A model generated the notes under the pieces. It searched no databases. It had not been told where the DNA came from and worked only from the letters and a program-made list of their open reading frames with translations. The position numbers and the translations under genes were made by a program. Positions 1-8,445 of a stretch of 64,000 nucleotides of DNA are shown one piece after another; position 1 is the stretch's first letter; each line of letters opens with the position of its first letter. Origin of the DNA: Bradyrhizobium sp. BR13661 (GTDB lineage: Bacteria > Pseudomonadota > Alphaproteobacteria > Rhizobiales > Xanthobacteraceae); the NCBI RefSeq assembly GCF_029892425.1, contig NZ_JARXWB010000008.1, positions 1 through 64,000 on the forward strand. The letters are read 5' to 3'.

Positions 1-390
1 CTGGTTGCGCACACGCGCCAACATCTGTGCGCCCTGCTGCTCGGGACTTTTGATAGGCACAAAGTTCTTGCGCAGTTTCGGCCGGCTTGCCGCCTCGCAA
101 ATTGCCTCGGCGTCCGCAGCGTCCGATTTTCCGCGCTGCACATACGGTTTGACATATTGCGGCGGGATCATCGCCACCTCGTGCCCAAGCGATTGAAGCT
201 CCCGCGCCCAATAGTGCGATGCCCCGCACGCCTCTAGCGCGACAAGCGCAGGCGGCAAGCGACTGAAGAACTCCAAAACCTGCCCGCGCCTCAACTTACG
301 CCGTAAAACCGGCTGCTCCGTTTCGTCAACGCCATGCAGCTGAAATACACTCTTCGACGTATCCAGACCGATGCGAACAATCGTTTCCAC
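1..390 (-). CDS. IS110-family transposase, N-terminal part (cut by window edge)
   Basis: The reading frame runs leftward from a GTG at 390 to the window edge and gives 130 residues without a stop. AAGGAG lies 7 bases before the GTG. The translation carries the IS110 pattern: GLDTSKSVFQLHG near the start, ALEACGASHYWAREL, and PQYVKPYVQRGKSDAADAEA. The Asp, Glu and Asp residues in these match the DEDD RuvC-like catalytic site of the family. IS110 enzymes insert circular elements using a recombinase Tyr/Ser chemistry guided by a bridge RNA from the element's non-coding end. The C-terminal half lies outside the window, so intactness cannot be judged. Confidence 0.9.
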   Translation of the reverse strand, partial: METIVRIGLDTSKSVFQLHGVDETEQPVLRRKLRRGQVLEFFSRLPPALVALEACGASHYWARELQSLGHEVAMIPPQYVKPYVQRGKSDAADAEAICEAASRPKLRKNFVPIKSPEQQGAQMLARVRNQ

Positions 391-682
391 AGGCGGCTCC
401 TTCGTTTGAGGTCAGCGACGACCTCATCTTGCCACGCAGTGTGGCGGAAGGGGGCCGTCCACCCCAACACGAGAGCCCGGTGCGGCCCTAGCCGCACGCG
501 CACACCTATTAAAAGACCTGAGCGAACGTGATGCTGGCAATCCTGCGAGCACAGACTGGCATTTCACAGTGGTCTCAGAACGCGGGAAAACCTCGTCCTC
601 TGCCGACGGGGAATCCCAGCCTTGGCGAGCAGCCGGAACAAACGATGGGCCACAGGATTCGTCGTATTCGGAGTCTATTGCA
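391..682. other. Non-coding stretch upstream of IS110 transposase
   Basis: I see no convincing gene in these 292 bases. If the IS110 element is intact, its left end and any bridge RNA would lie in the first 100-200 bases here. I could not fix the element boundary because this family usually lacks terminal inverted repeats. Confidence 0.4.
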
Positions 683-961
683 ATGCTGATGATCTGTGAA
701 CGAAGGCCGACAACACGGACGCTGCGGGGATGGGCGATCCACGTTCTCCAGGAAGTAGGCGCCATCCGCGAGTGCGAGGAGCACGGTTGGATGCAGGATC
801 GCGCCGATCCGCATGCGCGAGAGCGAGCCTTCGATATCGCTCGTCGAGACCCGCCAGCAGAGGTATCCCCTCAGGCGGCGGAAGCCGCGGTTCGCGACGT
901 GCTGGACTCGATTGGCGATACCTGTCCGGAGTGCTCCCCTGACGAGGAGAACCGGCGCTAA
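683..961 (+). CDS. Conserved hypothetical protein, 92 aa
   Basis: Unrecognised small protein. The chosen ATG at 683 gives a compact acidic protein containing GWAIHVLQEVGAIRECEEHG and ending in a CPEC motif (DTCPECSPDEE). The frame is open further upstream to 569, but that part is low-complexity and Ser-rich and does not look coding. The spacing of the two C-terminal cysteines could suit a metal knuckle, but only one pair is present. It sits between an IS110 fragment and ku and points toward the end of ku, leaving 34 bases between the two stops. Function unknown. Confidence 0.55.
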   Translation: MLMICERRPTTRTLRGWAIHVLQEVGAIRECEEHGWMQDRADPHARERAFDIARRDPPAEVSPQAAEAAVRDVLDSIGDTCPECSPDEENRR

Positions 962-995
962 GCATCGAGGCCGACCCGTCTCCGACCTTGGGGGC

Positions 996-1928
996 CTAAG
1001 CCGACTTTCGCTGCGACCTTGCGGCGGGCTTTTTAGCCGCCCCCTCCTTCGCCGCTTTTTTGCCGGTGATCGGCATCAGCATTTCCTTCTGCCCAGCGGC
1101 CGCCTTGCGCGGCTTCTTGGCCGTCTTCCTCGGCGCCTCTGTCGGGCCCGCCGCGTCTCGTCCGAGGCTCTTGCGCAGCGCATCCATCAGATCCACCACG
1201 TTCTCACCACGAGGACGCGCCTTCGCGGTGATGGGTTTGCCCGCGCGCTTCTGATTGATGAGATCGATGAGGGCGGTTTCGTACTGGTCTTCGAACTTGT
1301 CGGGCTCGAAATGGCCCGCCTTTTGATTGACGATGTGTTTGGCGAGATCAAGCATGTCCTTGGTCACTTTGACATCCTGGATCTCATCGAAATACTCGTC
1401 CGCGGAACGCACTTCGTAAGGATAGCGCAACAGCGTTCCCATCAAGCCCTTGTCCAGCGGCTCCAGCGCGATGATGTGCTCGCGATTGGTCAGCACGACA
1501 CGTCCGATGGCGACCTTGTTCATGTCGCGGATGGTTTCGCGGATGACTGCGAAGGCGTCGTGCCCAACCTTGCCATCCGGGCACAGATAGTAGGGGCGGA
1601 TCAGATATCGCGGGTCGATCTCACTCCGGTCGACGAACTCGTCGATTTCGATCGTTCGCGTTGATTCCAGCGCGACGTTCTCAAGCTCTTCCTTCGTCAC
1701 CTCGATGAAGGTGTCCGTGTCGACCTTGTAGCCTTTGACGATGTCCTCGTTGTCGACCTCCTCGCCGGTATCGGCATCCACCTTGGCGTACTTGATGCGG
1801 TGGCCGGTCTTCCGGTTGAGTTGGTTGAACGAGACCTTTTCGGATTCCGACGTGGCCGGATAGAGCGCAACCGGACAGGTGACGAGGGAAAGACGTAGGA
1901 AGCCTTTCCAGTTGGCACGGGGGGCCAT
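996..1928 (-). CDS. ku: Ku protein, non-homologous end joining
   Basis: This is a 310-residue bacterial Ku homologue. It starts with the typical MAPRANWKGFLRLSLVTCPV and contains the central Ku beta-barrel features RNRKTGHRIKYAK-like, YYLCPDGKVGHDAF and LTNREHIIALEP. The last 70 residues form a Lys/Ala/Arg-rich tail (KKPRKAAAGQ, KKAAKEGAAKKPA), as found in Ku proteins that have an extended DNA-binding C-terminus. Ku homodimers bind double-strand break ends and recruit LigD. No ligD is in this window. It is divergent from the SOS cassette, and the LexA box at 2050 is about 120 bases upstream of its start, so co-regulation is possible but not shown. Confidence 0.96.
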   Translation of the reverse strand: MAPRANWKGFLRLSLVTCPVALYPATSESEKVSFNQLNRKTGHRIKYAKVDADTGEEVDNEDIVKGYKVDTDTFIEVTKEELENVALESTRTIEIDEFVDRSEIDPRYLIRPYYLCPDGKVGHDAFAVIRETIRDMNKVAIGRVVLTNREHIIALEPLDKGLMGTLLRYPYEVRSADEYFDEIQDVKVTKDMLDLAKHIVNQKAGHFEPDKFEDQYETALIDLINQKRAGKPITAKARPRGENVVDLMDALRKSLGRDAAGPTEAPRKTAKKPRKAAAGQKEMLMPITGKKAAKEGAAKKPAARSQRKSA

Positions 1929-2049
1929 CGCGGGGGAACTCCATTACTGATGCCGGATTCAAGACGATCCACCAGCCTTGGTTCCGACATCACATCCTTC
2001 CCGCCAGGATGATTTTTTCTCAGGGCGAGCCGGAGCGGACTCGACATTT

Positions 2050-2064
2050 GTTCTTGTTATGTTC
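2050..2064 (+). promoter_or_regulatory. LexA (SOS) box, GTTC-N7-GTTC
   Basis: The sequence reads GTTC at 2050-2053, seven bases, then GTTC at 2061-2064. This is a perfect match to the direct-repeat operator known for LexA in Alphaproteobacteria. It lies 11 bases before the ATG at 2075, where bound LexA would block transcription or initiation of the cassette that ends in dinB. The content of the cassette (SRAP and DinB) independently supports SOS control. Confidence 0.8.
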
Positions 2065-2074
2065 TAATTCTGAC

Positions 2075-2470
2075 ATGACCGACCGACCCGCGAGCTGGCG
2101 CATGCCGACCCCGAAGCAGATGGAAAAGCTGGCCGCCGAGGCCGTCCGCAGGCCGACACCTTCCGCTGCGGCTCCGGATGCACCGCTTCCGGCCGAATAC
2201 TGGGACTCGGTGCTCAAAGATCCTCGCGCCGGCGCGCCAGCAGCCGAGATCCGGCAACAACGTCTTTCCGACGTTCAGCGCCACGTCCTCCGCGTGACCT
2301 GCCGCCGCTGCGAGCGAATAGTCGAAATCCAGACGGCCGACGCAGTCCGATTGTATGGCCGCAACGCAGTCTGGAAGGACGTGGCGCAGCGGTTGCTCGA
2401 CAACACCTGCCAGCAGCGCACCGGCAGGCATGAAGAAGACGGGTGCTGGCCAGCGTTCGAGACGCCGTAG
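2075..2470 (+). CDS. Cys-containing hypothetical protein, first gene of SOS cassette
   Basis: Protein of 131 residues with unknown function. The ATG at 2075 was chosen because it directly follows the LexA box; the frame is open to 2009, but the box would then lie inside the gene. The middle holds HVLRVTCRRCERIVEIQTAD, a CxxC knuckle followed by a segment resembling a zinc ribbon, and further Cys residues follow near the C-terminus (LLDNTCQQ, EEDGCW). The next gene has a similar CxxC-plus-CxxC layout, so the two may be distant relatives. As first gene of a LexA-controlled set it is probably damage-induced. Confidence 0.75.
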   Translation: MTDRPASWRMPTPKQMEKLAAEAVRRPTPSAAAPDAPLPAEYWDSVLKDPRAGAPAAEIRQQRLSDVQRHVLRVTCRRCERIVEIQTADAVRLYGRNAVWKDVAQRLLDNTCQQRTGRHEEDGCWPAFETP

Positions 2471-2516
2471 TCGCTCAGGATTTGCCGATCCGATCTCTTT
2501 GCGCCTGGATGTCCGG

Positions 2517-2966
2517 ATGGCCCCGAAGTATCACCCTACGCCCCTGTCGGGCGGCGATCGCAAGGCTCTGGCAAAAGAGCTCGGCAAGGCGCGCGCAATG
2601 GCTGGCATCCTGGCGACCCAATCGGCGGAGATGCGGGCCAAAGGCGAGGCAATGATCCAGCAAGCCGATAGACTGCTTTGCGAAAGCTGGAACGAGCGGA
2701 TGTGGAGTGACGGCGAACCGATCGATCCGTCACCTACCATTGATCAGGCTGTGAACGGAGGCTTCCCCTGGCTGGAGATCAGGTGCGCGCGCTGCAAGAC
2801 GCCGAGCGACGTAGACCTCGCCGCGATGAAGCACCCGCCGACCACCTTCGTGCACGATCTCGCCAGCCGGCTGCGCTGCCGTAAATGCGCCAAGGCGGGC
2901 CGGCGTCCATCCGCGACTCTGCTACAGTTGACGTGGCAGCCGCGCCATCCTCGAACCGAATTCTGA
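2517..2966 (+). CDS. Zinc-ribbon-like hypothetical protein of SOS cassette
   Basis: Protein of 149 residues starting at the ATG at 2517 (MAPKYHPTPLSGGDRKALAK). The N-terminal half is predicted helical (KALAKELGKARAMAGILATQ). The C-terminal half has IRCARCKTPSDVDL and LRCRKCAKAGRRPSA, which gives two CxxC pairs about 35 residues apart and suggests one structural zinc site. It lies 46 bases after the first cassette gene and 3 bases before the SRAP gene, so all are probably one transcript. No enzymatic motif is visible; a DNA-repair accessory role is only inferred from the location. Confidence 0.8.
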   Translation: MAPKYHPTPLSGGDRKALAKELGKARAMAGILATQSAEMRAKGEAMIQQADRLLCESWNERMWSDGEPIDPSPTIDQAVNGGFPWLEIRCARCKTPSDVDLAAMKHPPTTFVHDLASRLRCRKCAKAGRRPSATLLQLTWQPRHPRTEF

Positions 2967-2969
2967 CCG

Positions 2970-3695
2970 ATGTGCAATCTTTATTCGATCACGACCAACC
3001 AAGCCGCGATCAGCGCGCTGTTCCGCGTCGTGAACCGATACGTTGGAAATCTGGCGCCGATGCCGGGCGTGTTTCCCGACTACAACGCACCGATCGTGCG
3101 CAACGGAGCCGAGGGCCGCGAGCTCGCTACGGCGCGATGGGGGATGCCATCGTCATCAAAGGCGCAGATGGACGCCACGAAGAAACGGGCCGAGAAGCTG
3201 CAGGCTAAAGGCAAGACGGTCGATTTCAAGGAATTGCTGCGGATGGAGCCGGACAGCGGCACGACAAACATCCGCAACGTGAAGAGCAAACATTGGGCCC
3301 GTTGGCTCGGCCCCGAGCATCGCTGCATAGTGCCGTTCAATTCCTTCAGCGAGTTCAACAAGGCCGAGGGCGGTGATATCTGGTTCGCGCTCGATGAGAC
3401 CCGTCCCCTCGCCTGCTTCGCCGGCATCTGGACCAACTGGACGTCCGTCCGGAAGGTCAAAGAAGGTGAGACGACCAACGACCTCTTCGCGTTCCTCACG
3501 ACGGAGCCGAGCGCAGAGGTCGGCGCCATCCATCCCAAGGCGATGCCTGTCATCCTGACAACGCCGGAGGAAGTCGAGACCTGGATGACGGCCCCTTCAG
3601 AAGAGGCTTTGAACCTGCAGCGGCCGCTTCCGGACGGATCGCTCAGGATCGTCGCCCGCGGCGTCAAGGAAGACCAAGCCGGGCAGACAACGTGA
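2970..3695 (+). CDS. SOS response-associated peptidase (SRAP/YedK/HMCES family)
   Basis: This 241-residue protein starts MCNLYSITTN, so Cys2 becomes the N-terminal catalytic residue after Met removal, as in YedK and HMCES. These proteins make a thiazolidine crosslink to abasic sites in single-stranded DNA and so protect them. Other family features are visible: TNIRNVKSKHWARW (Asn/Arg DNA-binding stretch), CIVPFNSFSEF where the family usually has a Gly-Phe-x-Glu-Trp segment containing the active-site Glu, and AIHPKAMPVIL with the catalytic His. The stop codon overlaps the GTG start of dinB by 4 bases, which indicates translational coupling in the LexA-controlled cassette. Confidence 0.95.
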   Translation: MCNLYSITTNQAAISALFRVVNRYVGNLAPMPGVFPDYNAPIVRNGAEGRELATARWGMPSSSKAQMDATKKRAEKLQAKGKTVDFKELLRMEPDSGTTNIRNVKSKHWARWLGPEHRCIVPFNSFSEFNKAEGGDIWFALDETRPLACFAGIWTNWTSVRKVKEGETTNDLFAFLTTEPSAEVGAIHPKAMPVILTTPEEVETWMTAPSEEALNLQRPLPDGSLRIVARGVKEDQAGQTT

Positions 3696-4799
3696 CCGCC
3701 GAGGACGACGACCAGGCAGAGCCCTCGCCCCGCCAACGCAAGATCATCCACGTCGACATGGACGCCTTCTATGCGTCCGTCGAGCAGCGGGACAATCCGG
3801 ATCTTCGCGGCAAGCCGATCGCCGTCGGCGGCTCCCGGGAGCGCGGCGTCGTGGCGGCCGCCAGCTACGAAGCGCGCAAGTTCGGCGTCAGGTCGGCCAT
3901 GCCATCGGTCACCGCGAAACGGCAGTGCCCAGACCTGATCTTCGTGAAGCCGCGCTTCGAGGTGTACAAGGAAATCTCGCGACATATCCGAACGATTTTC
4001 GCGGAACATACGGAAATCATCGAGCCGCTGTCTCTCGATGAGGCCTACCTGGATGTCACTGAGAACATCCAGGGCATCCCAGTCGCAACAGAGATCGCGA
4101 CGATGATCAGGGCGAAAATCCTGAGCGAGACCGCTTTGACCGCTTCCGCCGGCGTCTCCTACAACAAATTCCTGGCGAAACTCGCGTCCGACCACCGCAA
4201 GCCGAATGGCCAGTTCGTCGTCACCCCGAGGATGGGTCCGTCATTCGTTCAAGATCTTCCCGTCGGCAAATTCCATGGTATCGGGCCGGCGACGAGCGCC
4301 AAGATGAATGGCCTCGGCATCTTTACAGGCATGGACATGCGCAATCAGACGCTCGAGTTCATGACCGCCAATTTCGGCAAGGCCGGCACCTACTATTACT
4401 GGATTTCGCGAGGCATTGACGATCGCCCCGTCCGCGCTAACCGCATTCGCAAGTCGGTCGGCGCCGAGACGACCTTTTTCCCAGGATCTCGCAGACTACG
4501 ATGCGCTGGCAGAGGGGCTGCAGCCGCTGATCGACAAGGTCTGGCGTCACTGCGAGAGCACGGGCTCGCGGGGCCGGACGGCGACACTCAAGGTGAAGTT
4601 TTCCGATTTCGAGTTGATCACCCGCAGCAAGTCTGTAGGTATCATTGACGGGCCGGACGATCTCTCTGGCCTGGCTCTTGAATTACTCAAGCAGCTGATG
4701 CCACCCAAGAAAGCGATACGACTGATCGGAGTCTCCGTTTCAGGATTTGCCGATCTGGAGCCTGAAAACGAAGATCAGTTGCCGCTTATGTTGGACTGA
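3692..4799 (+). pseudogene. dinB: DNA polymerase IV (DinB), frameshifted by an extra T
   Basis: The first 261 codons from the GTG at 3692 encode a normal Y-family polymerase. HVDMDAFYASVE and LSLDEAYLDV carry the catalytic acidic residues, and a helix-hairpin-helix segment (KFHGIGPATSAKMNGLGI) follows. The frame then breaks at a run of five T at 4475-4479. Removing one T restores the expected sequence into the +1 frame, which continues with FSQDLADYDALAEGLQPLID through the little-finger domain to LPLMLD at 4799. As written, translation would leave the polymerase frame and end at 4648, losing the DNA-gripping little-finger domain. It could be a true loss of function or a homopolymer sequencing error. 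Confidence 0.88.
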
Positions 4800-4881
4800 T
4801 TTTAGCAGCGTAGCTACCACGTTCAAAGTCCCTATGGAGTAACACCTTGTTTCTCGAAGTGGCGTTTGATGGATCGAGACA

Positions 4882-7158
4882 ATGATTTATGACCTTTTCA
4901 GTCTGGGGTGGCATAGTTTCCAGCAACTGTGTTTGACCATCACGCGAGAAACTCTCGGTCAGACAGTTGAAGCGTTTCTCGACTCCTCGGACGCGGGAAA
5001 GGACGGCGCCTTTACAGGCACATGGCAGCCTGCAAAACGGGAGGCGTTGAGCGGGCGTTTCGTCATCCAGTGCAAATTCACTAGTAAGAGGGATAAGACA
5101 CTCACGCCATCTGACGTCGCTGATGATGTGGAGAAGGCGCGCAAGCTCGTCCAGAGCGGTCGATGCGACAGCTATGTGCTTATGACCAATGCGGGTCTTT
5201 CGGGGGTAGGCAAGGAGGAGATTGAAACGCTCTTCAAGGAGGCAGGCGTCAAGACTTTCCTGTGTTTCGGTTCCACATGGATCTGCCAGCAAATCAATGA
5301 GCACAAACGGCTACGAATGCTGGTGCCTCGGATCTACGGCCTGGGTGATCTCAGTCAAATTATCGATGAGCGGGTATACGATCAGGCAAAAGCTCTCCTC
5401 GCATCGCTTAGCGAAGATCTAGCGAAAGTCGTGCTGACGAGCGCGTATCGGAGAGCGGCGGAGGCGCTCGACCGGCACGGCTTCGTGTTACTCGTCGGCG
5501 AGCCGGCTGCAGGCAAAACGACGATCGCCTCGATGCTTTCCATCGGCGCACTAGATCAGTGGGCAGCATCGACACTGAAACTCGACACTCCGGAGAAGGT
5601 GGTCGATCATTGGAACCCGCTGGACCCCTCCCAGTTTTTTTGGATTGATGATGCCTTTGGAGTAACGCAATACGAAGCCTTTCTGGTTCGTGGCTGGAAC
5701 CACGCGCTCCCGATGGTTCGAACGATGCTAGGCAAGGGCGCGAAGATAGTGATGACGTCGCGCGACTATATTTACAACCGGGCGCGAAACGATCTTAAGG
5801 AGGGGGCTTTTCCGCTCCTGCGCGAAAGTCAGGTAGTGATAGATGTTCGTGATCTTACCTTGGAAGAGAAGGAGCAGATTCTCTACAACCACATGAAGCT
5901 CGGTAGACAAGAGCGGCCGTTCCGCACTGCTATCAAGCCTTATTTGCCACTAATCGCCGGACATTCGCGGTTCGTACCGGAAATGGCGCGCCGACTCGGC
6001 GATCCAGTGTTCACGCAGGGCTTAGAATTGAGCCGCCATGCACTTAACGCGTTCGTTGAGAAGCAGGAGCGATTTCTGCAGGAAGTGCTGCAGGGGCTCG
6101 ATGAGGATAGCAAAGCCGCACTAGCCCTAATCTACATGAGGGACAATGCGCTGGAGAGCCCGGTCGCATTGGAAGAATCGGAACTAGAAGCAATCGAACG
6201 GCTGGGTAGCAGCCGGGGAGGATGTGTCGCTGCGCTTGAATCCCTGAAAGGGAGTCTCGTGCAGCATGTGATCGAAGATGGCAGTGCCATATGGCGATTC
6301 AAGCATCCGACCGTTGGCGACGCTTACGCAGGGCTGCTGATCAAGAGTCCCGAACTGCTGGGCATCTTTGTTCACGGCAGTTCGCTGGAGAAAATGTTGG
6401 GTCAGATTACGTGCGGAGATGTAGGGCTGGAGCGAGCCGTCGTAGTTCCTAAGGCGCTCTTTGACCTTGTGCTAAAGCGGTTGGATCAGACTTCAGATAC
6501 TAGCCGCTACAAGACTCCTGCGCTGGCTGATTGGCATAGTCGGAGCCGTATAGATGATTTCCTTGCGTCGCGCTGCTCCAAAGACTTCCTGGTCCAGTAT
6601 ATTGCCGGACATCCTGATGTCGTCGTGCGGGTGTCAAGCCCAGGTCTCTTTCTAGATACGGTTTCGGAGGTTGGGTTAGCGGTTCGCCTCCACAAACTTG
6701 GATTGTTGCCTGAAGAACATCGCGCGGCATTTGTGACCAAAGTCGCTGCATATGCCATCGATGGTGATGACCTTTACGCCATTGAGAGCGCAAGGATTCA
6801 GAGTGTTTTCACTGAAGAAGAACTTGAGGATTTCTGGGGAAGAATCAGAAGCGAGCTTGTGCCTAATCTGGCAAACGTCCGGCGGAACTGGGAGTTCAAC
6901 TGCAGCTCGAATGAACGCGCGGACGAATATCTCGAACCACTTCTGGGTTGGTTTTCCACCTTGAAGGAAAAATGTGCCGACGACTCAGAGCTAGTTGAAG
7001 TCATTGATCGAGAGATTTCGTTGGGAAGAGATTGGATTGCGGAGAGTCTTGCCGACGATCCGAGAAATGAACGACCTAAGCGCACATTCGGTGATGTCGA
7101 GGCGATGACCGACCTGCCGCTCACGGCACGAAGCATTTTCGACGATGTCGACGAATGA
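4882..7158 (+). CDS. Restriction endonuclease-like + nSTAND NTPase, candidate antiphage sensor
   Basis: A protein of 758 residues. The N-terminus (about 1-140) looks like an Mrr-type PD-(D/E)xK nuclease: FLDSSDAGKDGAF with D41, then GRFVIQCKF with Q63 and K65 as the QxK variant. A P-loop follows at 206-214 (GEPAAGKTT) with a likely Walker B at FFWIDDAFG, typical of the nSTAND3 class of STAND NTPases. The C-terminal 400 residues are helical and would be the sensor. STAND NTPases with nuclease effectors (Avs-like) recognise phage proteins and then degrade DNA. Base composition appears lower in G+C than in the genes on either side, consistent with transfer. It is a single gene with a weak ribosome binding site. 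Confidence 0.82.
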   Translation: MIYDLFSLGWHSFQQLCLTITRETLGQTVEAFLDSSDAGKDGAFTGTWQPAKREALSGRFVIQCKFTSKRDKTLTPSDVADDVEKARKLVQSGRCDSYVLMTNAGLSGVGKEEIETLFKEAGVKTFLCFGSTWICQQINEHKRLRMLVPRIYGLGDLSQIIDERVYDQAKALLASLSEDLAKVVLTSAYRRAAEALDRHGFVLLVGEPAAGKTTIASMLSIGALDQWAASTLKLDTPEKVVDHWNPLDPSQFFWIDDAFGVTQYEAFLVRGWNHALPMVRTMLGKGAKIVMTSRDYIYNRARNDLKEGAFPLLRESQVVIDVRDLTLEEKEQILYNHMKLGRQERPFRTAIKPYLPLIAGHSRFVPEMARRLGDPVFTQGLELSRHALNAFVEKQERFLQEVLQGLDEDSKAALALIYMRDNALESPVALEESELEAIERLGSSRGGCVAALESLKGSLVQHVIEDGSAIWRFKHPTVGDAYAGLLIKSPELLGIFVHGSSLEKMLGQITCGDVGLERAVVVPKALFDLVLKRLDQTSDTSRYKTPALADWHSRSRIDDFLASRCSKDFLVQYIAGHPDVVVRVSSPGLFLDTVSEVGLAVRLHKLGLLPEEHRAAFVTKVAAYAIDGDDLYAIESARIQSVFTEEELEDFWGRIRSELVPNLANVRRNWEFNCSSNERADEYLEPLLGWFSTLKEKCADDSELVEVIDREISLGRDWIAESLADDPRNERPKRTFGDVEAMTDLPLTARSIFDDVDE

Positions 7159-7270
7159 TCCATGCCGATAACGGGCTGCGATTTGGCGGAGGAAATGCGA
7201 TGCTAGGGCGCTGCACCTCCTTGGAAACATGCTTAGGGCCACTTGGCCCGGGAAGGTGCCGTCACGCACC

Positions 7271-7903
7271 TTAGGATTGCGCCGCGAGCCTCTCCGATAT
7301 TTTGCGGAAGAACTCAACCTCTCCCATTTGTGGCAGGTCGTGCAAATTTCCGTGAATCAGCGCATTCCGCTTGGCTGCGAGGATGCGCAGAAAATCGCCT
7401 TCAGATGGTGTGACGTAGCCTTCTTGCGCCAATTGCTGCACGAGGCGACCAGGCGTTTGAGGCTTTACAAATGTGGTCGTCATGAGTCTCCGCGCGATGG
7501 CTTCAAAAGTCGCCCAGCCCAGCATGAAAGCGGCCGAGAGATGGTTGGTGTCTTGCAACAGTTTGATTTCGTCGAGGACGGATTGAATCTGTTCGCGAGA
7601 CTGCACTTGAAGTTCGTCGGTGCGGCCAGCCGACGTTACCACAAAGACCCGAAGTTCCCAATCGGGGTGTTCTTTGATCAGGTTCGCAAGACCCTGCGCT
7701 TTCTTTTGATTCGAACTTTCCGAAGTCACGAGTTCGATGATTAGCTTCTTGCCCTTTCCGATGGCAATTGCGTCGGGGCGCAAATCTGCAAGAAATGGCG
7801 GCGCAACGGGGGCGGTCGGCCGCAAATAAACCTCATACCCTTCCGAACGAAGCTGGGGAATCAGACTTTGCATGAATTCCGCTTCCGTGATTTTGTCCGT
7901 CAT
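7271..7903 (-). CDS. REase-like + HEPN domain protein
   Basis: A 210-residue protein with two parts. Residues 1-100 resemble a nuclease fold: LRPDAIAIG with D44 then KLIIELVTSES with E57, as in PD-(D/E)xK proteins, although the lysine of the motif is not in the usual place, so activity is uncertain. Residues 115-205 are helical and contain KRNALIHGN, the R-x4-H signature (R179, H184) of HEPN RNases. HEPN domains cut RNA in toxin-antitoxin and abortive-infection systems. Its start overlaps the end of the rusA-like gene by 4 bases. Whether the N-terminal part is catalytic or a binding module cannot be told from sequence alone. Confidence 0.75.
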   Translation of the reverse strand: MTDKITEAEFMQSLIPQLRSEGYEVYLRPTAPVAPPFLADLRPDAIAIGKGKKLIIELVTSESSNQKKAQGLANLIKEHPDWELRVFVVTSAGRTDELQVQSREQIQSVLDEIKLLQDTNHLSAAFMLGWATFEAIARRLMTTTFVKPQTPGRLVQQLAQEGYVTPSEGDFLRILAAKRNALIHGNLHDLPQMGEVEFFRKISERLAAQS

Positions 7904-8313
7904 CGCAACTCCTCGCGCGGCCGGTCCGAGAGACGCACATATAAGACGGGGCGCGGCCCGGTAACGGCGGCGACCACGGTCTCAGACGGATTTTCAACTT
8001 CAAATGGAACTCCCGGGTCGAATTTCTGAACGACAAGTCTCTCGACCTGCTGATCGTCGACGTAAATATGGGCTGAAAGAGCATCTAGAATTGGCTTTAC
8101 GATGTTGTCGATGTCGCCCATCATTGGTTCATCAGGTAAATAATACAATGTCACACCGATCGGCTCTTGGCTGGCAAAGTGCGGCTGAGGCATCACCGCC
8201 GTGCTGGCGGCTTTGATGCGCTGTTTCCACTCGTTCTTGGATTCGGCTCGCTTCGCTTGAAGTGAGACGGCAGTTCCGTGAACTAGGAATTCGATCGGAA
8301 ACGACAATTCCAT
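7900..8313 (-). CDS. RusA-family Holliday junction resolvase-like
   Basis: The protein has the RusA core: GDIDNIVKPILDAL (D67, D69, K73 and D77 counted from the chosen start), followed by IYVDDQQVERLVVQK, where RusA has its third acidic residue. RusA dimers resolve Holliday junctions and are usually phage-encoded. I chose the ATG at 8313 because MELSFPIEFLVHGTAVS matches the usual RusA N-terminus. The frame is open up to a TTG at 8433, and starting there would leave only 12 bases to the HEPN gene upstream. No good ribosome binding site supports either. Linkage by overlap to a REase-HEPN gene is unusual for rusA. Confidence 0.8.
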   Translation of the reverse strand: MELSFPIEFLVHGTAVSLQAKRAESKNEWKQRIKAASTAVMPQPHFASQEPIGVTLYYLPDEPMMGDIDNIVKPILDALSAHIYVDDQQVERLVVQKFDPGVPFEVENPSETVVAAVTGPRPVLYVRLSDRPREELR

Positions 8314-8445
8314 AAGGCTGCGTGAGCGTTTGTCCTGGAGGAATATTATCAAGTTCTTGTACGCTCGTGAGCAAGCGGAATCTGTCGAAGTCGTTGCAAC
8401 GCATTGCAGCATCTCTCTGCGGCGATCGGACAATTGTGCCGCGGC

